A DNA stretch of 64,000 nt, from positions 12,753,201-12,817,200 of the forward strand of contig OW799237.1 in the NCBI GenBank assembly GCA_941918925.1. The letters are read 5' to 3'. Source of the stretch: Phyto melanocephala. Taxonomy: Eukaryota; Arthropoda; Insecta; Diptera; Rhinophoridae. Shown here one piece after another: positions 13,094-25,800 of this stretch. The notes under the pieces were generated by a model that was not told the DNA's origin, made no database searches, and saw only the letters and a program-made list of their open reading frames with translations. Both the position numbers and the translations under genes were made by a program. Numbering within the stretch: position 1 is the first letter of the stretch; every line of letters starts with the position of its first letter.

Positions 13094-14151
13094 ATGTGTA
13101 GTAAAGACATTAGAAAGCAAATGCATCCTCGTAATATTTTCAACCAACCACCAGACTATACAGATTTAGCCATCAAATATCCGGAGTTTCGTCGTGTCTG
13201 CAAATTAGTTAGTATCTACATGAATGTAATTTTAGTATTTTTTTTAAACTACATCCGTTACTTTTTAATTCTATTTGTTAAAAAAATCTAGGAATTAACG
13301 GGCAAAGTTTGTATTGATTATAAAAGCGAAACTGCTCTGAGAGCCTTAACCCAAACTTTGCTTTTAGAATATTATGAATTGAAGGTTGATTTTGCCCCCG
13401 GTAGTTTAGTGCCTACGCTTCCTTTACGTTTAAACTACATACTATGGTTGGAAGATATATTTCAAAGTAAAACACTGACTATAGAGGTCATAAATGGCAT
13501 AGATATAGGCTGTGGTTCATCCTGTATTTATAGTTTGCTGGCGGCCAAAAAGAATAATTGGCAAATGGTGGCTTTAGAATCAAATGATACAAATTTACAA
13601 TACGCCATGAAAAATATAGAAGATAATAACTTAACCAATTCCATTACTCTCTACCCTCAAAAAGATAAAACACAAATATTCCAGGAATTTTTTAAAAACT
13701 TGAGTGCGAGTTCTAAGAAAACTTATGATTTTTGCTTGTGCAATCCTCCTTTTTTTGATTCTCAGAGTGATTTTGGTTTTAAAGCTCGCAAATCTGGCAG
13801 AAGACCACCTCCTCACAATTGTCCTACAGGCTATGAAGAGGAACTAAGCTGTCAAGGCGGTGAGGTTAAGTTTGTCGAAAAAATCATAGAGGAAAGTTTA
13901 TTGTACAAGGAAAACATAAGGTATCTGCTACATATATTTTTTATTTATTTTAATATTTTAGGTTAATCTTAAAATCTTTTAGTGTGTTTACAACCATGTT
14001 GGGTCTTAAAAACAGTTTAGCTCATGTTTTAAATTCACTTAAAGCAAAGGATATTTGTAATGTTTGTACAACAGAATTTCATCAAGGTAACACCACTAGA
14101 TGGGGTGTAGCTTGGTCATTTGATAAGAATAAAGTTTTAAAGGAATTGTAA
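13094..14151 (+). CDS. Mettl16: METTL16-type RNA N6-adenosine methyltransferase
   Basis: Three exons (13094-13207, 13292-13920, 13983-14151) give 912 nt, 303 residues plus TAA. The N terminus (KQMHPRNIFNQPPDYTDLAIKYPEF) and PTLPLRLNYILWLED match the METTL16 methyltransferase domain colinearly. The SAM-binding loop DIGCGSSCIY is near residues 109-118, and the catalytic NPPF motif is at residues 189-192 (13742-13753), followed by the RRPPP loop. The family methylates the U6 snRNA ACAGAG box and, in vertebrates, MAT2A hairpins. The protein stops after RWGVAWSF plus nine residues, so it has the catalytic domain without the vertebrate C-terminal VCR. For the last intron the acceptor at 13982 is preferred because it aligns without a gap (ISVFTTMLGLK); an acceptor at 13961 would insert seven residues. 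AATAAA at 14153-14158 overlaps the stop region. Confidence 0.93.
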
Positions 14152-14847
14152 TAATAAATCGTAAAAATTTGAAGGTAATGTTTTTTTTATTATTTAATTT
14201 TTTTAAAGTTTTCTAAATGTGGAAAAATTTTGTTCTATCTTGCAGCGGTAAGTCGTTAAAAAACTAAGGGCAATAATAATGATTTTTAAGATGTAAAGTT
14301 GTGTACAAGCAGTAAGTATTACTGGCTAGTTTTTAATAAATTTTACTGAACAGCGTTTGTCCTCTAATTGACAAATTTTGAATTTAAATTTGACATTTTT
14401 ATTTAAGAGTTCTACTTTTTGTATCATTTAAGAGATTTTTGATTTCATCGGTTTAAAATACCACAGAAGTTTAATATACATATGTGTATTTTAGATTTGG
14501 CAGCAAAATATTGTTGCAAGTTGAAGCAACCGATTCTTTAAAAAATAAAGCAATCATTATTTCTTCTCAATAAATAAACCACTTTTAACTTGACTGTTTT
14601 TTTAACAAGTTAATAGATAAATACCGGAAATTTCTAAAATATAGAAAATTTATATCGTAAAGAATTGTTTTTTTTTTTATTTATTTAGACAAACTGAAGC
14701 AACATTTCAGATAAGCAATTCGATTTTATTCTCAATAAAAGTTTAAACAAAATGTAGTCAATATTTTTAAAATATAGATTAAAAAAAATGTATCCAAAAA
14801 AAAATCACTCAAAATACAATGAAGAAAATTTATCAAAAAGAAAGGGT
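14152..14847. other. Intergenic AT-rich DNA
   Basis: Follows the Mettl16 stop codon and its immediate AATAAA. No open frame of coding character and no confident transposon was recognised in this stretch. Confidence 0.5.
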
Positions 14848-15300
14848 CCCGGGTTGGTTTGCCTATAACTTTGTTCAAAGAGAAGATAAGTAAATTTGGT
14901 TTTTATAAAAAGTTTATTTGGTCTTTACATTTTTTTTCGTTATGATTGGAAAATTATATCTGCTAAATGGTGACCGTTATTCGCTATACAATTTTGGGCT
15001 CTTTTTAAGGCATTTTTCATAACATCCTGCAACATCTCGAGCTAAATTTCTTCAATTTCGTGATGAATATTGTTTGTAAGATGTTGAATCGTGTGTGTTA
15101 AAAAAAAAACATAAGAAAAAGTTTGGCCATGCTAAATCGTCAGAAATAAGTCTTTGTGGAAAAACGTCATTCAATAATTGAATTGTTGAACGTGCTGTGT
15201 GTGCTTGTCCTTGTGACATATATTTATCCATAATAAAACAACACATTAGTTAAAGCGAAACTAAGCTAAACGTCACATAACCGAGATGACGCCCAATCAA
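14848..15300 (-). pseudogene. Tc1/mariner-type transposase remnant, C-terminal part
   Basis: On the minus strand the frame from about 15216 reads QGQAHTARSTIQLLNDVFPQ then RLISDDLAWP. This resembles the region around the second catalytic aspartate and following helix of Tc1/mariner (IS630-type) transposases. After a disruption near 15110 a second frame reads TIQHLTNNIHHEIEEI, a stop, then LEMLQDVMKNALKRAQNCIA and NNGHHLADI, resembling the family's usual C terminus. The N-terminal half is missing, and there are at least one frameshift and one stop, so it cannot be functional. A matching N-terminal half of a related transposase is at 59809-60900. Element ends were not defined; GGGTCCCGGG near 14846 is a possible right terminus. 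Confidence 0.7.
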
Positions 15301-17918
15301 AATGGTAGCGGGACTTTTGCCCCACCCGACATATATCCCCTTTTGTTTAAAATAAAAAAAAAACTATTTTTAATTTTTTTGTTAAACTAATATTTTTATT
15401 GGTTTCTTTGTTGTTTTTGAGAAATGTATGTTGTTTTGTTTGTTGTATATTATGTATCATAATTGAACTAAATTTGCATCCAACATTTCCATACGTGTAT
15501 GATACGACACAAAATTCCTTTTTTTGTTTTTTTTTGCTTTTTAAAATAAAGTAAAATTTTCTTTACTTAATAAATAATTTGTCTTTTTTTTTTTTGTTTT
15601 TTACTTAAATAAAAACCATAAATTAACGTCTTTTTTTAGTTAGATTTTGTTTCATTGCCTAAAATTTTTATGTTTTTAAATTTGTTTTTTATATCTTTAA
15701 TTTTGTAGAAATTTTGTATACCAAAATTAGTTTATACTTTTTTTTTGTTAATATTTTTCTTTGTAATATTTTTTTATTCAAACCTTCTTACATAAAAAAT
15801 ACAACTTTCTATACTAAAAATTAAAAAATATGCCGTGTTTTTTTGTTTGTTTTAAAAAATGTTTTTCTTTATATTGTTTATTTATTTATTACCATTCAGT
15901 CATTTTTTGTTATTCATCTTTTTTCCTTTGTATATTAATAATTAAGAGTTTTTTTGTTTGTTTTTGTTTTGTTTTAAATATAATATATATTTGAAGAATG
16001 TTTGTTAATAAATCTAATGATTTTTTTTGTAGGGTAATGTTTATAAGAAAAGCTGTGTTGTGAACGTGTAAAAATGGTGGTAAATTGTTGATTTTGTGTG
16101 GTTTTTAACTTAAATACTAAATAATTTTTAAAATTAAAAACTTAGAAATATAATTAAATTGTAAATAAGGTTTGGAAAGAAAATGCAAAGAAAACTTGCG
16201 AGAAATAATAATATTTAGCTAATTACTACTTTTTTCAATATTCAATTTTTTTTATTACAAAATTAAATGGCAATTTTTAACTTATTTATTAAATAAAAAA
16301 TATTGAAAAAAAAAAAATTTAATATAATTAATAATTCTAGTTTAGGTAAAGAGTATGTTCCTTAAAAATCAAAATTTAAACGTATAGTGTTTTTCAAGTT
16401 TTTTTTTTTTAATAGACGAAATCATATTTCAGGTACATCACAACTTAAAATTTAAACTTAAACTGTCTTAAAAATTAATTACTTTTTATTTTCTTCTAAA
16501 TTATGGAAATCTGTGTAGTTGAGTATGTGTTGTTTTTATTTATTTTTTAATGGCAAGCTTTAGAGCCTTTTTATGTTTGATTTTTTTATAAGCAAAATAG
16601 ATAAAAATAATTCATTAAATATTTTTATTTCAAATCAAATTTTTAATTCATTAATAAAAAAAAAACAAAACTAATTTAATTTTTTAAACTATTTCTGGGG
16701 AATTTTTCACAAATTTCCCCTTCTTAGACTTAAACTAAATGAAAAATGCAAATTCCTTTGTAAAAAAAACAATAAATTATAAATTTATAAAAAAAAAATT
16801 AAAAAGCTTCTGAAAGCTTTTTATATAACATAATAAATTGGAAAACTGAAAGTTCTTAAGATTTCATAAGCAAATTTATACAAAAAGTTTAGAAATTATG
16901 AACATCTTTTTAAAGTTCTTTATATACAATCTTAGACATAAATACATACGTATGTATATGCACAAATATGTTTTAATGCTTTGCTTTGAAAAAGCTACAA
17001 AAAGTTTTTTTGTTCTTTTTTAAACTAACAAAATGTTATTTGATTTCAAAATATTAAACTTTTTTGCAAATACTTTAGCAACGTAAACTTTTAACTGTTT
17101 AGTTTAAAATATTTTACAATTCTTAAAAGCTATTTGTAAAAAACTTAAAAAGCTTTTAAGTTTAAGATGAAATGGATTGGAGTAGCATTTTCATGTATCC
17201 CTTTTATACATGAAATTAATACATCGAGCGCTAAAAGTGTAGAGAGAATTATTTTTTTTTTTTATAAATAGAGTTTCATAGCTTGTCCCCAAAAAATAAC
17301 CAGCTGGACTTTAGGCACCACCTTCTAAATTACTTTCACTTTATTTCAAATATGTATTATCAAAAAGCTTCAAATATTATTATATACAAGTATAGTGTTA
17401 AAATATTTAAACGTGATAGGGCTTTTATAAAAAAAGAGCTTTAAGCTTTATAAAAGCTTCATAAGCGTTAAAAATAATGCTTAAAAATATTTCCAAAAAT
17501 CTATTGTTAAAAAGCTCTTTTGAGAGAACACTTTCCTAAAACTTTTGTAATAGAGAAAAGGCTGTACATTCCTTTAAAAGTTTTTAAAAATACATCTTTA
17601 AAGCTTTTTAACCAGAAGCACAAAATAGCATTAACATTGTTGTTGTTACAACAAAATTAAAAATTTTGAATTCACTTTTTGAAAAACAAAAAAAAAATAA
17701 ATAAATTTTTTTCTTAGTAAAATTAAAAAAAAAAAAATTACAAAAAATTCTTAATAATTAAAAAAAAAAAATCCAAGTTTTTGAAAATGTTCTTTAACAA
17801 CCTAAATCTTAAAAACGATAAAGCAAACGAAAGCAAAGTTCTTGACAACTTGTTTCAAATACCCCAGTATTTCGAGCCTTAGCACCTTCTCCTTCTTTAC
17901 TTAAATTCCTTTTCAAGT
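15301..17918 (-). other. chn 3' UTR and intergenic AT-rich DNA
   Basis: Downstream of the chn stop codon on the minus strand. A first candidate poly(A) signal (AATAAA on the minus strand) is at 17345-17340, about 575 nt after the stop; others occur near 16543 and 16285. The stretch 16800-17600 is dense in AAGCTT-centred palindromes (AAAGCTTTT and variants). No coding exon is visible. Confidence 0.45.
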
Positions 17919-19881
17919 TTACTTGGCCAAATTCCTGTGCATCTTCAATTGATGCAATTTTAAATTATACTTTTTCTTGAATTTTTCACCACATTTCTTG
18001 CATTTTTGCGGCTTTTCCGAATGTTTCCACAAGCGATGCAAACACAACGAAGTTTTGGTGTGATAATTAAAGACTAGCATAGATAAACGCTTTGAGTCGA
18101 GGCACTCTTTACAGCTGATTTTATGATTTACCATACGATTTAGATATTTATCCCTTAGCATGGCTACAACCATTTCGGGGGGAATGCGTATCTTTTTCGG
18201 CTGAGCCTGTTTGCGTGATGAGCGTTTGTCGGCATTTGAAAGGTTGTTGTTGTTGTTGTTGTTACTAAGCAAAGCATTTACGGAGAAATTTGCATATGCT
18301 TTGTGGGCTGTTTGCGTTTCTGTGGGACCTTGGGGCTCTTGTTGCTTTAGAGTGTAATCTTTTGGCTCTTGTTTAGTAGTTTTCGTAATCAATTGTTCTT
18401 CTGCTGGTTCTTGTTTTAAATTTGTGATTGCTGTTTGGCCATTAACAGCAGCAACAGCAGGCTTTTTACTAAAATCTAAGGGTGCCGTTAAATACTGTTG
18501 TTGAGAGGCTGCATCTGCTAATAAAGGCAATAGGGTGGCCAATTGTGAAATTGATTTTTTATTCGATTTTTGTTGAGTTAAAGCTGTTGCCGGAGCTGGT
18601 GGTAAAGGTTGTACAGTACTGTTTAAAACTTGTGCTGCTGTTACAGCAGCTGTCAACTTTTGTTTCTTTGGCGATATTCTCTTATAAGAATCCGAAGCTA
18701 AATCGCGCTCTCGTTTCAAGGATAATGGCGACTTTTGTGTTAGACCATTGTTTTTACTACTATTCTGATTATTTTTGGGTGTTATGGTTAAAGTAATGTC
18801 CTCCTTATTCTTCAAATACTCTATATACTCTTCCGTTTCGCTTAGCATTCTCTTACGTTTCGGTGAAGTTTGCAAACCACTTTTGTGTTGACTTTGCTGC
18901 GCTGTAGTCGTCGCCGTTGGCATGCTTGGAAACATAACCGGCGTTTCGGCGGTATAATATTTGCTAATTATATCTTTAACATAATTCTGAAATTGTGTAC
19001 CGATTTTGTTGAGATTTTGAAACTCCATCTGTGTCAGGAATGTTGCATTATTATTGTTTTCTTTATTGTGTTGCGGATCAAGGCGATGTTGATAATTGTT
19101 GTTATTACTATTAATATTGTTGTTGTTGTTGTTGTTAATTTTTGTTGACGACTTGTTAATGTTGTTGTTTTTAATTAAATTTGTATTGTTGTTATTGTTA
19201 TTACTATAATATTGACTATTATATTTATACGCGGGAGACGATCTAATAAGCTGCTCTTGATTTTCTTGATCTTCTTCGAAGATTTCTTGTTGTTTTTGCT
19301 TATCAAAATGGCTATTAACGCCTTGGCCATTTAAGCTGCTGTTAGCCGCATTCACATAAATATCATTTGCAGTCGTTGATGATGAATTGGAAGATGCTTC
19401 TTGCAAATCATAATTTTTATGTAAATATGTCTTGGACATCGCCTTTCTCTGCTCGCTATTATTTAATACCAAATTATAAGCCTTGGTACGTTCCATTTTA
19501 ATCGGTGACATATCATCACTCGATGATGTTGTTGACGACGACGAACCAGATGAGGGTGTATTTTCATCGTCATTACCCAGCGACAGTTGACGCTGACGTT
19601 GGCCAGCAGTGTCATTTTGTTGGAGAAAACCATTTGTGGGTGCATATTTGGAACGCTGTTGTTGCAATTGTTGCTGTTGATAGACAAAGCTTAAGTTGTT
19701 GGCATTGCTAAGACTTTGCAGTAAAGCAGCTGCTTCTTTAGTCGTCCATTGTGAAGGCAGTTTATTATTGAACAGGAGTTGATGATTAGCTGGTAGTTTC
19801 AACTCGTGCACGCCTCCCGCCTTATGAAAATCCTGAGCGACTGAAGCTGTATTGCGACTAATTGCGTCCATTTTTAAAAGA
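17919..19881 (-). CDS. chn: chn coding exon 6 (C-terminal finger)
   Basis: 1,963 nt after acceptor CTTTTTTACAG. It opens RLLKMDAISRNTASVAQDFH and contains polyQ, Asn-rich tracts, basic KRKR and SPKKQK clusters (possible nuclear localisation), and PLDFSKKP. An atypical Cys-Cys/His-His cluster follows (CKEC at about 1372, HRLWKH at about 1397-1402), then a canonical finger CKKCGEKF...HQLKMH, and the protein ends NLAK. The 650-aa open frame beginning at 19871 is this exon, not a separate gene. Confidence 0.9.
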
Positions 19882-22800
19882 CTGTAAAAAAGTTAAACGA
19901 CATAAATTAGTGCAAAATTAAGACAAATACAATATTAGGCGAATAGAAAAAGAAAATGTAAAAAAAAATATTATAAAATGGAACATAAAAGTTAGTACAA
20001 GAAAAAATAAACAGCAAAACATGCCCACTATGAAGAAAGAAAAATAATGTAACGGAACGAAACGGAACGGTAAGTTAAATCAGTAATAATTATAAATTGT
20101 CTTTTAATTATTTTTTTTAATTAAAGACTAAAAAAGAGTGGACACAAATGAAAAAAAACAAACAATTTTCAGATTAACCTCCAGAGAAACAAAAAAATCT
20201 CACATTGAATAAATTAAAACATTTCGGCAGTAAAATGAAATAAAATGAAAAAAAAACTATGCATTTATGCAACTTAAAACGTTTAATAACAACATTCATT
20301 AATGTGTACCGCGCATAATCTTCTGGATCGCTTCCGTCGGCCTCAAGATATTGAAATAAACGCTCGGAGCCACGTTTTTGTGCGGCTGCGTTTGGCAGGC
20401 CTCCCGTCAACAAATCGTGCGGCGGTATCAAAGAGCCATTGGCACTCAAACGCCAACCCACCATTGAAGAGGGATTTACTATAATTTCTTGTAAAGGACC
20501 ACCTGTTGTAATATTACCACCTTGATTGTCTGTGGTCGTAGTGGTATATATAGTAACAGAATTACCATTTGTTGTAGTTGTTGAAACATTATTAAGACTG
20601 ATTATTTAAAGCAAGACATAGATAGAGAAAACGATATGTTAAAAATGATGTGTAGCATTTTATTAAAACTCTGTTTTAATTACCTAAAATTGTTATTATT
20701 TTGAAATTGATTTAGTTGATTATTATTATTTCCTAAAGTATTGCCAATTGTACGTAAAACATTTAAATTATTTGAAGAATTGTTGTTAGTAGTTGCGGTA
20801 GTATTATTAATAGTAGTTATAGAATTATTATTACTAGTACTGCGATTAGAAGGAGCCGTAGGACTTTGTTAGCACAGATATTGAGAGAGCATAAAGTTAA
20901 AAATTAATTTGCTTAAATTAGTTGTTTAAAGAATACTTACTGCACTTCATTTAAATGCTGTTGGTATTCCTCTAAAGTGTCACCTAGATAAGAGCATTTG
21001 TTGCAGGCTCTCTTATTGTGTACTTTCAAGACATGTGTGGCCAATCTTTCCGATCTAGCTGCCTTGTAATCACATAACAAACATACAAATGGTTTTGTAT
21101 GAGTATTCAAATGTCTCTTAAGACCCCATTTGTCGGCACCCGACCAGGGGCAATAGCAGCAGGTGAAACGTTTCTCTCGCTTGGGCTTAACATTGGCCAT
21201 CTGGCCCGTAACCAAAGAGCCGTCATCGTTTTTCTCCTGTTTCATTTGCGGCAAGGGGGCATCGGTTGCTGTAGCCACAGCCTCAATGGTTTCGGCTATG
21301 CTGAGACTAGAAGATGTCGGTTGGCGCTGCTGTTCCAAAAAGGCTTGTTCCAAATTAACATTCGCCTGGGTCTGGAAGATTATAGGGGTTTGTTCAATTA
21401 TATTGCCAACATTAAGTAAATCACTATTAACTATTGTAGCACTACTACTACTACTACTACTAATAGCAGAGGGAGTATTTACCGTTGTTATAGTAATATT
21501 ACTTCTACCGCCGCCATGATGATGACCACCACCGCTTGTATTAGAGGGTACATGTCTTCTCGTCTTATTTATGTCATATTGCATTTCACGATGCATGCGC
21601 AGGAAATGTTTTTTAACGTGATCGGCGCGATTAAACTGTTTCAAGCAGGCATAACATTGAAATGGTTTCTCATCTTTGTGAATATTCTCGTGACGTGTGT
21701 AGAGATCACGGCGATCAGTCGAATAGGGACAATGTGTGCAGGCATAACGTTTTTGTACCAAAGGCTGTCCATTGTTATTGTTGTTGTTATTTTGGGACTT
21801 TTTTCGACTACTGCTGCTGCTGCTCGTACTACCACCCGAAGAGGATGTATTCGAGGATGTTGAAGTATTAACGTTGGGAGGTGTTTGTTGTTGTTGTTGT
21901 TGCTGCTGCTGCAGCTGTTGCTGTGACAAATTAACGGACGTCGAGGGACTCGTGTAGATGACTTCAGTGTTATTGTTAATGGGAGGAGAGGTGTGATCAT
22001 TACGATTTTTATTTAGTCTGTAATTGAAAGAAGAGAAATTTATAACAAAAATTGTATTTTTAATTTATTGAAAAGTATTTTTTAAAAAAAATTCAAATTT
22101 TATTGAAATACAAATGAATGTCTTAAGGTAATTTCTTTTATGTCTTTTTCAATTTCTCTGCGTGCTACTAATATCTCGATTATTTCCTCTATACTGAAGC
22201 CTATTTGACACTTCATTCATACATCCGCTAGAATATCTTCCCACTTTGAAATTATTAGATAATTGTTTTTGCACGTTTTAGCCATTTCTTTAACATTTTA
22301 CAATCCCAACCTTCAAAAGAGTGTACCAATTGATAATACGATTCATATTTTTCACAATTTTTACGCAATTTTTCTGCATCTAATTTAGGAATTTCCAAAT
22401 ATGGTTGCCTTATTATACGATAAGGATCATAGAATTCGGAATAATTTTGAAAACGTACTGCCTCCCAATTGATTCTCAGCATGGTATCATAAAGTTTCCT
22501 GGGATGACCCAAAATGCCATGACTAACATCGATTAGACAGAGTTGGGACTCGGGCACAATAAACTCCAATTCGATTTCGAATATACGCAAATCGGTACCA
22601 CGATATTTTCTCTCTCCGATCCATAATAGGGGCACATTTTCCTTTTCCACACTGCTGAGCTCCATAATGAGAGGAGAGTTTTGAGCCCGATAATTGCAGC
22701 GTTTATAGTTTTTGCCATACAACATGCTAGCCTCGACTGGTGAAAATTGATAGCGCTCAGAGCGTACCAAAGAAAAGTGTTCAGATCGAAATAAACGATT

Positions 22801-25800
22801 CATTTCCATATCGATCAATTCTAAATCTCTTCTATGCATGGCAATCCAAACAAATGTAGTACAAAATGCCAAAAACCCCTCATGGAAAGCTTTATCTTTA
22901 ATGGACTGCGAAATATTCACTATGGGCTTTAGGTGATAGAATTTTTTCATTTCACCATTACCCAATAAGATTTCGCTGTATTCGCGAGCCAACAACAAAC
23001 GATATTGCGACAATTGCTTTGAATATATTCTTTTAATTTCCGTACTCTCATCACTTTGTACTTGAGCCTTTTCGCCCGCTATCTCATCTCGACGTATGAG
23101 CACAAACTCCACGAGCTTAAGAAAATATTCAAAATATATCACCAAGGCCTTAAGGAACGTATACACCGTCTTTGTGTTAAGGAAATATACAAAATCTTTT
23201 GTTAGAATTTCTTTGGGCGATAAAAATAAAACTAAATCTTTAATATCTTGTATGAGCACGACATCATAATCGCGCGTTGTATTGGACCTTTGAAATTCCT
23301 GGCGAAATAGTAGTTCTTCGATTTGATTGATATTGGCCTTAAATTTGTAACCACCTATGGTGACATATTCTTCTTGGCTCATATGTGCGTTGACTTCTTG
23401 CCGAGAATCGAAATGTAGACATTCTTGTTCGTCATTCCAAACCCAAACACCATTTACGTATTGGGGCACAAAGTTATCGGTGTGTATTCGTATCATGGGA
23501 AAATAAAGGATTTTTATAGAGGCCAAGTTAATTTCTTTTTTTTTAGTGTTTGATAGTAAATTGATGTTTTGTTTTAAATGTTTTTGTTCAAGGCATATTT
23601 ATTCATAAATATAAATAAATATGCCTTGGTTTTTGTTAAAAAAAAAAATATTTGAGTTTATATTTTACGAGGCAGTTTAATATGCCTTGATATTTTATAT
23701 ATAAAAGATGTATTCGGTACTAACGTCGTCCTGGACTTAAATAGGGTATGTATAAAATCCATTATGAAGGATTAGATGTTGGAAACGCGACACTCCAGAA
23801 TAATGTTAAAGCGGTGAAGATAAGAAACTCTCTCCTTCACTGCCCCAGATTACAGAACCATATAGTGTAAACCTTAGAACCTCATTATGGAAGTCGGGTG
23901 GATGCAAAAATTAATTATTAGGACTTTACAGACTTTTTGCATCATTGTTTATCTTATTTGTCATATTTATTCTATCCTTTTTTATTTTTTTCTATTAAAG
24001 GGCCGCACAATAGACTCTCGTAGTCCTAAGTTTGTTTTTCTTTTCGGTACTTCCCCTTTTTAACCTAACCTTTTCACATAATTAATTCTAGACTTACGAA
24101 GGTGCGAGCATGTGGTAATTTTGTTGATGTGAGCATCACTTGTTAACAAAGCCCAGTACTATCAGCCATTTTGTTTATAATTGCTAGCTGTCTAGATTTC
24201 ATTGTAACGAATTGAGCCACCCCCATTTTTTCTTCTAAGCCAGTTGAACTAATATTTGAAGATCGGTTCAAACACTGATAAACTAATTGGATAATTTTTT
24301 ATTAAGAATTTCGTATTTTCAGCTGTTTAAATTATTTAATAAAGATTTGCATAAATTTACATTTTTTCATGGACTTGCATCTTCTCAAGTCAATCAACCA
24401 GTTCTAACATTAGAGGCCATTTTTGGTTTTAAAAAATTGTAAAAACGATTAACAGGTTAAATCAACTCTGTTGCACAACCAGTGAGTTACGATTCCGTAA
24501 CTTTTAATCATCCACACTAACGATTATTCGTTTCACTAAATACATTTTAAAAAAATTTTTAATTAGTTACGTTTTTAACCAGTCATATAACTAGTTGTAA
24601 GGAGACTGTAGCAAAAGTGATAGATCTCGCACGTATTGACCAAAAACAATCTAACTCACAATCGCAAAGTTAAACAGTATGTACTTTCAAACATAAATCT
24701 TAATTATAACAATCTATATATGTATATAAGAATGAAACTCTGTCTGTCTGTGTGTGTGTTAGCTATAGACTCCGAAACCGTAAACCCGATCGGACTCAAG
24801 CTCAAACAAATGGGCGGGGCTAAGCCCATAAAAAATAAGTTATAATTTTTACTACTTGCACTAGATCGATTTTTCTGAAACTTTGCACAGATATTGAACT
24901 GTCATGACTATATAATTTCGTGATTAGAAAAGTGGGCAGAGCCACGCCCATAAAAAACGAATTATAATTTTGAGGCACTTGCACTGGACCGATTTTTCTG
25001 AAACTTTGTACACATATTGAGCTTTCATGACTATACAGTTTCGTGATTAGAAAAGTGGGCGGAGCCACGCCCATAGAAAATAAGTTATAATTTTGAGGTA
25101 CTTGCACTGGACCGGTTTTTTTAAAACTTTGTACACATATTGAGCTGTCATGACTATACAGTTTTGTGATTAAAAAAGGGGCAGTGCCACGACCATAAAA
25201 AAAGTTCTAATTTTTAGCTTCTTGCACTTGATTTTCAATTAAAATTCAGAATGCATTTTTATTCATTAGGGACGTAGCGCCGGGCTAGGCTAGTTAAATA
25301 TAAAAGTGTGTTGGTGCAGTGATTGGAGCGTGAAACTTCAAAACTAACATACCCTGGTTCAAATCCTGGCTAAGAGAAACAAAATTTCATGGCGATTGAT
25401 TGATTGATATGCAAGTAGTGGCATGCAATTGTTGTATTCATACGTATTATTAGCGAAAAAATCTTCGAAATAGTCGAATCTCTTGCCATTTGCTTTTCTG
25501 TTTACACATGCGAGTACAAGTTGATTTTCAAAATATCGTCAAAGCGTAACTTTACGTCTAGACGAGACATGGATTTGTTCAGACTAGAACAAAACATCGG
25601 CAGAGCAACTGTTAAAAAATTGCTCATGTTCTTTGATATGGAGAAAACGTATAAAGTGTATTTTGTTGCTACTTTTATGTGTCGTCTCTTTCTTTCATAC
25701 TCAAAATCCCTTTTAATATCAGACATCGTTGTTCGAACAAATATTCTGACAACGCTGTTTGAACAAGAACAAAACATCGACAACAGTAGTCCATACTAGA

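Noticed and set aside
13962..13982. Upstream acceptor for the last Mettl16 exon
   Set aside because: It would insert seven residues (LILKSF region), whereas the acceptor at 13982 aligns with METTL16 without gaps.
19463..19871. Treating the 650-aa frame as an independent gene starting at 19871
   Set aside because: A phase-compatible acceptor lies ten bases upstream of the ATG and joins exon 5, so the Met is internal to chn.
18482..22000. Several plus-strand and alternate-frame open frames of 60-119 aa over the chn exons
   Set aside because: They are antisense or shifted translations of CAG/AAC repeats (runs of Leu, Cys, Val or Arg) opposite well-supported chn exons.
23497..23526. Ten-residue N-terminal extension of the PPP1R36-like protein
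   Set aside because: It would need a TTG start; the first ATG at 23496 is the reasonable start.
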